Positions 50,732-57,770 of a stretch of 64,000 nucleotides of DNA are shown here, in pieces. The stretch comes from Gluconacetobacter johannae. Lineage in GTDB: Bacteria; Pseudomonadota; Alphaproteobacteria; Acetobacterales; Acetobacteraceae. The stretch lies in the NCBI RefSeq assembly GCF_014174305.1, contig NZ_JABEQH010000003.1:1-64000 (forward strand), given 5' to 3'. The number at the start of each line of letters is the position of its first letter. The stretch's first letter is position 1. The notes under the pieces were generated by a model, which saw nothing but the letters and a program-made list of their open reading frames with translations, was not told the DNA's origin and did not search any database. A program made the translations under genes and the position numbers.

Positions 50732-51814
50732 CTAATTCGACGGGGGATAGCGCCGCATCAATCGCAATTGTCCCCACCACGCGCGGCACAGAGCCGCCGC
50801 GCCGATCGGGATCCGGCCGGTGGCCCGCATGTCGGCCGCCAGTGCGAACAATGTCTTCTGCTTGGCAAAGACGCCGCGATATGCGCCCGCCAGGCTTAGC
50901 GTCGGGTCCCAGAACTGAATGGCTTCCGATCCGGCGCCGTTGACCTCGATGATCTGGAATTGTCCCTGTCGCAGGGCGTCCTCGCTGCTGAATCGCACGT
51001 CGAGGCGACCGAAATAAAAGCCGTTCATCGATCGGGCAATGGCGTCGACAATACCCTCAAGGGTGGGGGTGTTCAGCCGCATGGCGTTTTCATAGCGCCC
51101 CCCGACCCGCAGGGAGGCGGCCGTGCCGAGGATGACCATTTCACCGCTTGGCGGGACATGGTCCAGGCGGCCTGCGGGAAGAGCCGTCCTGTAGTGCGCC
51201 ATCAGGGGAAAGAGCCGTGGATCTGCGCGCATCAGTTCGGCAATGGAGCGAACCCCGTCGCCGGTGACCTGTGGCGGGTGGCGAATGGCGAGCCCGATCA
51301 GGTGGCCGTGGGTCTCGGTGGGGCCGCGCATGTAAAACAGGCCGGCTTCGAAGGGTCCGGGAACAAATTCCTGCAACAGGAAGCCGGCGCGGGATGGAAA
51401 GGCCGCGATGTATTGTGCCAGTTCACCAGCATCGTTGATCCGCCTGACGCCGTAACCGCACCAGCCAATGTCGGGCTTGGCGATCAGCGGGAAGCCCAAT
51501 GTGCCCGCGATGGCGCCCACCCGATGGACGTCCCCGGGAGAGACGAGAATGGTCCGGGCGACCCATGGCGCATATTCCGGGCCGATCCGGGCCAGGCAGG
51601 CATGTTTTGATTCTCCCGCCAGTCCTCCGGTCTCGATCGCCGGGTTGACGACCGATGGCAGTGTCAGGCTGCGGTAACGAAGTCCCAGCCACAGCCACTG
51701 CATGACGAGCGGGATGCATAATATCGGTTTCGGCAGCCGTTCTATTGCGCCGAAGCCGGGCGGACTGATGGGTTGGCGGGAACAGGCGTCCGTCGTGCTG
51801 CGTTGAGACCTCAT
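50732..51814 (-). CDS. ATP-grasp superfamily protein (carboxylate-amine ligase-like)
   Basis: A 360-residue protein with an N-terminal hydrophobic stretch (WLWLGLRYRSLTLPS, about 40-54), a GGLAGESK element, and an ATP-grasp core: LIAKPDIGWCGYGV, LLQEFVPG, RLDVRFSSED and IIEVNGAGSEAIQFWDP (E and N for Mg-ATP). Databases may label it D-Ala-D-Ala ligase, but the N-terminal half is unlike Ddl. The ATG at 51814 overlaps the divergent methyltransferase ATG in CATG. It probably forms an amide or ester bond on a product shared with its two neighbours. Confidence 0.7.
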   Translation of the reverse strand: MRSQRSTTDACSRQPISPPGFGAIERLPKPILCIPLVMQWLWLGLRYRSLTLPSVVNPAIETGGLAGESKHACLARIGPEYAPWVARTILVSPGDVHRVGAIAGTLGFPLIAKPDIGWCGYGVRRINDAGELAQYIAAFPSRAGFLLQEFVPGPFEAGLFYMRGPTETHGHLIGLAIRHPPQVTGDGVRSIAELMRADPRLFPLMAHYRTALPAGRLDHVPPSGEMVILGTAASLRVGGRYENAMRLNTPTLEGIVDAIARSMNGFYFGRLDVRFSSEDALRQGQFQIIEVNGAGSEAIQFWDPTLSLAGAYRGVFAKQKTLFALAADMRATGRIPIGAAALCRAWWGQLRLMRRYPPSN

Positions 51815-52766
51815 GATGGAACAGCCTATCTCCCGTAATTCGAATCCGGATTGGGCAATGCGACAGGTGGGGATCACGCTGTTGCGAGCGGGATACAGAT
51901 TTGTTTGTCCAACGCCCGAAACCCAGCGACGTGTGAATGCGCGGCCAGGCAATGAATGGGCTGGAAATCTCGTGGATGTTTTCGGCTGGAGCCGACCGTT
52001 CCGGCAGGATGTGCTGCCCGCGCCGCTCTTTGAACAGGCGATGGCGGCGGGCATGCTGGTCGCGGACAGTGGGGCCTGGCGCAGTCGCTTCCGGTTCTCG
52101 ACGCTGGGCGGCAACGGGTTCTTTCACTCCTCCTTTCCGACCGAGGCGGCGGACGCCGTGTTCTTCGGCCCCGACAGCTATCGGTTCGGCGCCGTGCTGA
52201 CGGCGCATCTCCGTGGTGCCCCGCCGCCCGGGCGGGCGGTCGATATCGGCTGCGGCACGGGGCTGGGCGCGATCCTGATCGCGCAGCATGACCCGGCGGC
52301 CGAAACGGTGATGGTCGATATCAATCCGGCCGCGCTGCGCCTGGCGCGCATCAACGCGGCCCTGGCCGGCGTCGACGGCATTCTGGCGCGGCAGAGCGAC
52401 CTTCTGTCGGATGTTTCGGGCGCATTCGACCTGATCGTGTCCAACCCGCCTTATCTGCCCGATCCCCGACGCCGCCTATACCGAAACGGCGGCGGCAGGC
52501 TGGGCGAGGGACTGTCATTGGCGATCGTCAGGACGGCCATGGAGCGTCTGGCGCGTGGGGGAACGTTACTCCTCTACACAGGCACCGCCATCGTTGGCGG
52601 AGACAATCCGTTCCTGCAGGGCGTCGCATCCCTGCTGGGCCGCGCGGATTTTATCTGGGAGGCCGTCGAACTCGATCCCGATGTCTTTGGCGAGGAACTG
52701 GAGGAGAGCCCCTTGTCCGTTGCGGAGCGCATTGCGGTGATCTGCCTGACGGTGACACGGAAGTAG
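51813..52766 (+). CDS. Class I SAM-dependent methyltransferase with NPPY motif
   Basis: A 317-residue protein. The N-terminal 120 residues have no recognised domain; SAM motif I VDIGCGTGLG is at 143-152, the acidic loop VDINPAA at about 168-174 and NPPY at 211-214, as in PrmC/HemK and N6-adenine methylases that methylate amide or amino nitrogen. It is not an ordinary PrmC: no prfA neighbour. ATG 51813 overlaps the divergent ATP-grasp ATG; ATG 51816 is equally possible. The diiron-like gene starts 4 bp after its stop. Confidence 0.8.
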   Translation: MMEQPISRNSNPDWAMRQVGITLLRAGYRFVCPTPETQRRVNARPGNEWAGNLVDVFGWSRPFRQDVLPAPLFEQAMAAGMLVADSGAWRSRFRFSTLGGNGFFHSSFPTEAADAVFFGPDSYRFGAVLTAHLRGAPPPGRAVDIGCGTGLGAILIAQHDPAAETVMVDINPAALRLARINAALAGVDGILARQSDLLSDVSGAFDLIVSNPPYLPDPRRRLYRNGGGRLGEGLSLAIVRTAMERLARGGTLLLYTGTAIVGGDNPFLQGVASLLGRADFIWEAVELDPDVFGEELEESPLSVAERIAVICLTVTRK

Positions 52767-52770
52767 GACG

Positions 52771-53667
52771 GTGACGGCACCGATGAACGAAAACCTGTCC
52801 GCCGATACCGTCGAGCAGACGCAACGGAGCCTCCATCTGGGTCTGGCGATGCTGAATCGCGCGCGCCTGACGCCATGTTTGCCCGAGGATGATGAGACCG
52901 CCGGACTGGACCTTCGTCGTCTGCTGGAAGATGAGGCGCGCTTTTTGCGGGCGATGCGCGCGCGGGTCGCGCCTGCCGTTGCGTTGGCGCCGGAAGACCC
53001 GGTGGCATTCGTCTCGTGGTTCGAGGGGCTGGAACGGACCGGTCCCGGTCAGGGGGACCGTCTCTTTTCCTGGCTGGCCCATGAGGCGCCGCGTGAGGCC
53101 ATGTGCTGGTTCCTCGAACAGGAAGCCGCGGGCGAGGCTGGTTTCGAGGACCTGACGGCCCTGGTGCAGGTGCGTATGCCGACGCGGCCCAAGCTCGAAC
53201 TGGCGCGGAATTACTGGGACGAGATGGGTCATGGCCGCGAACCCGGCATGCATGGGCCGATGCTGGAGCATCTGGTCCATGCCCTGGGACTGGAGCCCCG
53301 GCCGGAGACGACGGTGTGGCAATCGCTCGCCCTGGCCAACACCATGGCTGGTCTCGCATCCAACCGGCATCTGGCGTTTCACGCGATCGGCGCGCTGGGC
53401 GTGATTGAATTGACCGCGCCGGGCAGGGCGGCACTGGTCGCCGCCGGGCTGAAGCGCCTGGGCGTGGGGCCGGATGACCGGCATTATTTCGACCTGCATG
53501 CCGTCCTGGATGTCCGCCATTCCGCGACGTGGAACACGGAGATTATCGGCCCCCTGGTCGCGGAAGATCCGCGACGCGCGAAGGCGATAGCCGAGGGTGC
53601 CCTGATGCGCCTCGAATGTGGTGCTGCATGTTTTTGGCGTTATCGGGACCATTTCGGCATATATTGA
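52771..53667 (+). CDS. Haem-oxygenase-like iron-containing redox enzyme (HDO superfamily)
   Basis: A 298-residue all-helical protein resembling the iron-containing redox enzyme family (relatives include UndA, BesC and CADD). Candidate iron ligands are E118, E151 with H154 in WDEMGHG, H161, E213, and D241, H243 or H250 near YFDLHAVLDVRH. The family uses O2 at a diiron site for oxidative cleavage or desaturation. GTG start with AGGA upstream; ATG at 52783 is an alternative. Cotranscribed with the methyltransferase. Confidence 0.75.
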   Translation: MTAPMNENLSADTVEQTQRSLHLGLAMLNRARLTPCLPEDDETAGLDLRRLLEDEARFLRAMRARVAPAVALAPEDPVAFVSWFEGLERTGPGQGDRLFSWLAHEAPREAMCWFLEQEAAGEAGFEDLTALVQVRMPTRPKLELARNYWDEMGHGREPGMHGPMLEHLVHALGLEPRPETTVWQSLALANTMAGLASNRHLAFHAIGALGVIELTAPGRAALVAAGLKRLGVGPDDRHYFDLHAVLDVRHSATWNTEIIGPLVAEDPRRAKAIAEGALMRLECGAACFWRYRDHFGIY

Positions 53668-53706
53668 CCCGACGGAGGGTAAGGCTCACGGCCGCCCTGC
53701 CTCCGC

Positions 53707-54525
53707 TCACCCCCGCAGGAAGGCCAGCAGATCGGCGTTGACCTGATCCTTGTGGGTCAGGGGGAAGGCGTGCGGCGCGCCGGGATAGAGCTTGAGCGTC
53801 GCCCCCGCGATCATCTCGGCGGCCAGCTTGCCGGTGGCCTCGAACGGCACCACCTGGTCGTCGTCGCCGTGCAGCACCAGTGTCGGCACGTCGATTTTCG
53901 CCATGTCGGGGCGGAAATCGGTTTCGGAAAAGGCGGTGACGCAGTCGATCGTGCCCTTGATCGAGGCGGTGAGGGCGATCTGCAGCGTCTGGTCGAACAC
54001 CGCCTGCGACACCGCCGTGCCGTGGTTGGCGCCGTAGAAGATGGGGCTGAAATCGGCCAGGAACTGCGCGCGGTCGGCCAGCAGCCCGGCGCGGATGCCG
54101 TCGAATACCGCGCGGTCGGGGCCGGCGGGGTGGTCGGGCGTTTTCATGAATAGCGGCGTCACCGCCCCCAGCAGCGCCAGCCCGGCCACCCGGCCGCTGC
54201 CGTGGCGGGCGATGTAGCGCACGATATCCCCGCCGCCCATCGAAAACCCGACCAGCACCACGTTCGTGAGGTCCAGCCGTTCGATCAGGTCGCTGATATC
54301 GTCGGCGAAGGTGTCGTAATCGTACCCGTTCCAGGGCTGGGCGGAGCGGCCGAAGCCGCGCCGGTCGAACGCGATGACGCGATAGCCGTGCTGCGCCAGG
54401 AACAGCATCTGATAGTCCCACATATCCGCGCTGAGCGGCCAGCCGTGGCTGAACAGGACGGGCTGGCCGGCGCCCCAGTCCTTGTAATAGAGGTCGGTGC
54501 CGTCGCGGGTCGTGATCGTGGGCAT
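53707..54525 (-). CDS. Alpha/beta hydrolase, non-haem chloroperoxidase-like
   Basis: A 272-residue esterase-fold protein. Oxyanion HGWPLSADMW, nucleophile serine in GFSMGG, catalytic aspartate in LHGDDDQVVP and histidine in PGAPHAFP give a full triad typical of bacterial chloroperoxidase/arylesterase enzymes. The ATG at 54525 (MPTITTRDG) is chosen; the upstream frame to 54711 crosses an AT-rich promoter-like stretch (near 54625-54665). Convergent with the HDO gene; 39 bp apart. Confidence 0.9.
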   Translation of the reverse strand: MPTITTRDGTDLYYKDWGAGQPVLFSHGWPLSADMWDYQMLFLAQHGYRVIAFDRRGFGRSAQPWNGYDYDTFADDISDLIERLDLTNVVLVGFSMGGGDIVRYIARHGSGRVAGLALLGAVTPLFMKTPDHPAGPDRAVFDGIRAGLLADRAQFLADFSPIFYGANHGTAVSQAVFDQTLQIALTASIKGTIDCVTAFSETDFRPDMAKIDVPTLVLHGDDDQVVPFEATGKLAAEMIAGATLKLYPGAPHAFPLTHKDQVNADLLAFLRG

Positions 54526-54783
54526 GGGGGCGTTCCTTCGTGATGTGGACAGGGCACGGAACGGGGCGCCTCGGGGTGTCGTGGGCCGCGTCGTCGTTGC
54601 CTGGACAGTAGGCGTCGCCCGGAATGGCATAAATAGAAACAATTGAAATATATCGTTCCTTATTTTTTGCTTTGCGGTGGAACGGGTTGGAGCGCCCCCG
54701 GATCGCCGCAAACCATGCTAATCTGGTTCGTTGACACCTGATCCGAACCATCGGGCCACAAAAAATGAGGTGCGGGACGCAAG

Positions 54784-55134
54784 ATGAGACGGTTGTGCCA
54801 GGTTGCCGCCATGGGGCTGACGCTGTTTATCGTGTTCGTGACGCTCGGCCCGCTGAGGGACCGGCCGCAGACCGGGCATCCGCAGACCGAACGGTTTGCG
54901 GCCTATTTCGTTCTCGGGGCCGTCTTTGCCGTTGCTTACCCGCGACATCGGGGCTGGATCGCGGCGGGGGTCGTCGTAGGGAGCATCGCGCTGGAACTGG
55001 GCCAGCTTGCGATCCCCGGCCGGGATGCGGGCCTGCCCGACGCCGCCGTCAAGGCCGTGGGCGGGATGATGGGAACGGCGCTGATCTCGGCGTCGGCCTA
55101 TACCGTGCGCCGGGCCCGCAGCCGGGCCTCGTGA
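54784..55134 (+). CDS. VanZ-like small membrane protein
   Basis: A 116-residue protein with three to four hydrophobic segments and VanZ-type features: TLGPLRDR after the first helix, ERFAAYFVLGAVFAVAYPRH, and IALELGQLAIPGRDAGLPDAAVKAVGG (about 68-93). VanZ-like proteins are membrane proteins of unclear function in most bacteria. It precedes the hairpin and the aldo/keto reductase. Confidence 0.75.
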   Translation: MRRLCQVAAMGLTLFIVFVTLGPLRDRPQTGHPQTERFAAYFVLGAVFAVAYPRHRGWIAAGVVVGSIALELGQLAIPGRDAGLPDAAVKAVGGMMGTALISASAYTVRRARSRAS

Positions 55135-55209
55135 TGCACGATGTCGTGAGTTAATCGGCGGGCGGACGTCTGGTCCCGTGGCTGGATTCCGGCATTCCGG
55201 CGCGGCAGG

Positions 55210-55294
55210 CTGGTGTTTTCGGCAGACGGGCCGCGTCGCATGCGTCGGGAACCGGATTGCCGTGCGATCGCTGCCCGTCTGCCGAAAACTCCAG
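55210..55294 (+). repeat. Long inverted repeat just before the aldo/keto reductase start
   Basis: Left arm 55210-55230 (CTGGTGTTTTCGGCAGACGGG) and right arm 55274-55294 pair at 20 of 21 positions, with a 43-nt loop that includes the palindrome CGCATGCG. The right arm ends 14 bp before the ATG at 55309. No T-run follows, so it is more likely a leader RNA structure or a repetitive palindromic element than a terminator. Confidence 0.6.
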
Positions 55295-55308
55295 CCGGGG
55301 AACCGATC

Positions 55309-56460
55309 ATGCCGACAAGACGGAATATGCTTGCCCTTTCCACCATGGGCGCCGCCGCGTTGCTGGCGCGGCAGGCCCATGCCCAGGACGGGGGCCACGC
55401 GGGCGATGTCATGCCCACGCTGGGCCGCGTGACGGGCACGACCATGCCGGCCAATGCGCCCCAGCCGGGCCAGCGCTTTCGTCCGCCGACGCGGATCGGC
55501 CTGGGCGGGGTGCCGATCGGCAACGGCTTCGCCCCCGGCACCGACGCGGATGCCGAAGCGGCGCTGGAGGCCGCATGGGCGGCGGGCGTCCGCTATTTCG
55601 ATACGTCGCCCTGGTACGGGCTGGGCCTGAGCGAGCGCCGCTTCGGCCATTTCCTGCATACCCGCCCGCGTGACGAATTCGTGCTGTCCACCAAGGTCGG
55701 CCGGCTGCTGACGGCGAGCACGCACCCTCCGGCGGTGAAGCTGTGGAAAGAACCGTCGCCTTTCGCCTATCGCTACGATTACACGGCGGACGGCGTGCGG
55801 CGCTCGATCGAGGACAGCCTGCAACGGCTGGGTATCTCACGCCTCGACATCGTGTACATCCATGACATCTCGCCCGATAACGGCGACATGGGCGCGCGCT
55901 GGACGGAGTATTTCGACGTCGCCGCCAAGGGCGCCATGCCGGCGCTGACCCGAATGCGCGAGGAAGGGATCATCCGGGCCTGGGGCTTCGGCGTGAACAC
56001 CCCCCAGCCGGCCCTGAAGGCGATCGAGGCCGGCGACCCCGATATTTTCCTGCTGGCCACGCAATATTCGCTGCTGCGTCATGACGAGGCGCTGGACCAT
56101 ACGCTGCCGGCGCTGGCCGGGCGCGGGATCTCTGCCGTGGTGGGCGCGCCGTTGAACGCGGGCTATCTGGCCGGGCGCGACCGCTACGATTATCGCGGCA
56201 CCATCCCCGAGGGCATGCCCCGCAAGCGCGCCCGGATCAGCGCCATCGCGGCGCGCCACGGCATCGACCTGCGGACGGCCGCCCTGCAATTCGCGGCCGC
56301 CCACCCCACGGTCGCCGCCATCGTCCCCGGCGCGCGAAACGCCGCGCAGATGCAGGCCAATGCCCGGTCGATGGAAGTGGCGATTCCGCCGGGATTCTGG
56401 GCCGAGCTGAAACAGAAAAAACTGATCGCGGAGAACGCGCCGACGCCCGCCATGACGTGA
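55309..56460 (+). CDS. Tat-exported aldo/keto reductase
   Basis: A 383-residue AKR. The start MPTRRNMLALSTMGAAALLA is a twin-arginine signal (R4-R5) with AHA as cleavage area, so periplasmic location is predicted. The core has DTSPWYGLGLSERRFG (catalytic D and Y), K in STKVGRLL, IVYIHDISPD and AAHPTVAAIVPGARNAAQM, typical of AKRs near the D-threo-aldose/L-fucose dehydrogenase group. The ATG at 55309 is used; an upstream in-frame ATG at 55213 would run through the inverted repeat. The substrate is unknown. Confidence 0.85.
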   Translation: MPTRRNMLALSTMGAAALLARQAHAQDGGHAGDVMPTLGRVTGTTMPANAPQPGQRFRPPTRIGLGGVPIGNGFAPGTDADAEAALEAAWAAGVRYFDTSPWYGLGLSERRFGHFLHTRPRDEFVLSTKVGRLLTASTHPPAVKLWKEPSPFAYRYDYTADGVRRSIEDSLQRLGISRLDIVYIHDISPDNGDMGARWTEYFDVAAKGAMPALTRMREEGIIRAWGFGVNTPQPALKAIEAGDPDIFLLATQYSLLRHDEALDHTLPALAGRGISAVVGAPLNAGYLAGRDRYDYRGTIPEGMPRKRARISAIAARHGIDLRTAALQFAAAHPTVAAIVPGARNAAQMQANARSMEVAIPPGFWAELKQKKLIAENAPTPAMT

Positions 56461-56594
56461 ACCCCATCGCGTAATCGCGACGACGCAGAACCGCCTTGCA
56501 GGCGGCCGGGGGCATGCACATGTCGTCTCTGCCGGGGAGAGGTGGCCGGGCCACACGGTCCGCGAACCGCCCTGGCAGGCGAGGAGCCGGGCCG

Positions 56595-56933
56595 ATGGAT
56601 GTCCAGGATTTCGACGAGGGTTCGCACTACGACAGCGAACGCGAGAGGCGGATCGAACTTCTGATCCGGCGTCTGCCCGCAGGGCTGCAACCGGCGGTGC
56701 GCTGGCTGCGCCGGCCGGTGGCGCGATGGGTCCGCATTCCCGCGGGTGTTCTGCTGGTCGCGGGCAGCGTGTTTGCCCTGCTGCCGGTTTTCGGGTTCTG
56801 GATGCTGCCGCTTGGGGTGTTGCTTCTGGCCGAGGACCTGCCGCCCGTGCGGCGCCTGACCGGCCGGCTTCTGCGCTGGATTGAAGCGCGTCATCCGCAG
56901 TGGATGGGCCTTTCGCCAACATCCACACACTGA
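56595..56933 (+). CDS. Small membrane protein of unknown function
   Basis: A 112-residue protein: a charged N-terminus (about 1-45), then a hydrophobic region at about 52-82 (IPAGVLLVAGSVFALLPVFGFWMLPLGVLLLAED) likely forming one bent or two short helices, and an amphipathic tail. The F-W-M-L-P-L-G pattern is common in uncharacterised alphaproteobacterial proteins. Start at 56595 (MDVQDFDEG) after GAGGAG. The Bax-inhibitor-like gene follows by 23 bp, so they may be co-transcribed. Confidence 0.6.
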   Translation: MDVQDFDEGSHYDSERERRIELLIRRLPAGLQPAVRWLRRPVARWVRIPAGVLLVAGSVFALLPVFGFWMLPLGVLLLAEDLPPVRRLTGRLLRWIEARHPQWMGLSPTSTH

Positions 56934-56956
56934 ACTCCCGGAAAGGGAGATGTGTC

Positions 56957-57676
56957 ATGGCCTTTAATGCCTATCCTGGGCCGTCGTTCCGGCCCGCCGG
57001 GCTTGCCGTCCCGTTCGACGCCGGCCTGCGACGCTATATGCTGTCGGTCTACAACTATATGTCGGCGGGGCTGGTCCTCACCGGCCTTGTCGCCTATTTC
57101 GCCGTCGCGACCGGCTTCTACCAGCAGATCGTCGCCACGCCGTGGATGTGGCTGGTGATGCTGTCGCCCCTGGCGGCGGTGCTGTTCCTGAGCTTCCGTA
57201 TCGAAAAGATGCGCCTGGGGACCGCGCAGCTGGTCTTCTGGGGCTTCGCGGCGATCATGGGTCTGTCGCTGGCCGGGATTTTCCTGGTCTATACCGGCAC
57301 CAGCATCGCACGGGTCTTCTTCATCACCGCCGGCACCTTCGCGGCCATGAGCCTGTATGGCTACCGCACCAAGCGGGATCTGACCGCCGTCGGCGCGTTC
57401 ATGATTATGGGCCTGATCGGGCTGATCCTGGCCAGCCTGGTCAATCTGTTCCTGGGCTCCAGCATGCTGCAGTTCGTGATTTCGGTGGTCGGCGTGCTGG
57501 TGTTCACCGGCCTGACGGCGTTCGACACACAGCGGATCAAGCATGTCTACCTGACGATCGGCGCGGCTGGAGATCTGGCGAAGGCGGCGCTGATGGGTGC
57601 GCTTTCGCTGTATCTCGACTTCATCAACCTGTTTGTCATGCTGCTCAACCTGACGGGCAACCGGCGTCAGTCGTAG
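56957..57676 (+). CDS. Bax inhibitor-1/YccA family membrane protein
   Basis: A 239-residue, seven-helix BI-1/TMBIM protein. Y-N-Y-M-S-A-G-L at the first helix, GYRTKRDLTAVGAFMIMGLIGL (about 134-155) and TAFDTQRIK with ALSLYLDFINLFVMLL at the end (D in the last helix) are family marks. BI-1 proteins in bacteria can conduct calcium or act with FtsH-type quality control. Start at 56957 after AGGGAG. Followed by a hairpin and a P-type ATPase. Confidence 0.92.
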   Translation: MAFNAYPGPSFRPAGLAVPFDAGLRRYMLSVYNYMSAGLVLTGLVAYFAVATGFYQQIVATPWMWLVMLSPLAAVLFLSFRIEKMRLGTAQLVFWGFAAIMGLSLAGIFLVYTGTSIARVFFITAGTFAAMSLYGYRTKRDLTAVGAFMIMGLIGLILASLVNLFLGSSMLQFVISVVGVLVFTGLTAFDTQRIKHVYLTIGAAGDLAKAALMGALSLYLDFINLFVMLLNLTGNRRQS

Positions 57677-57695
57677 GGGCGGAGATGCGTTCCGG

Positions 57696-57727
57696 CCCGG
57701 ATCGGGTACTTTTTGCCCCGATCCGGG
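57696..57727 (+). repeat. Perfect 11-bp inverted repeat between the BI-1 and P-ATPase genes
   Basis: CCCGGATCGGG (57696-57706) and CCCGATCCGGG (57717-57727), with a 10-nt loop holding five T (TACTTTTTGC). No T-run follows the stem on the plus or minus side, so it is not a standard terminator. It may attenuate read-through or be a protein site. Confidence 0.55.
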
Positions 57728-57770
57728 TTGAAGGTCTGCGACGGCGCATCGGGCGCCGGGAGGAAGGCAG

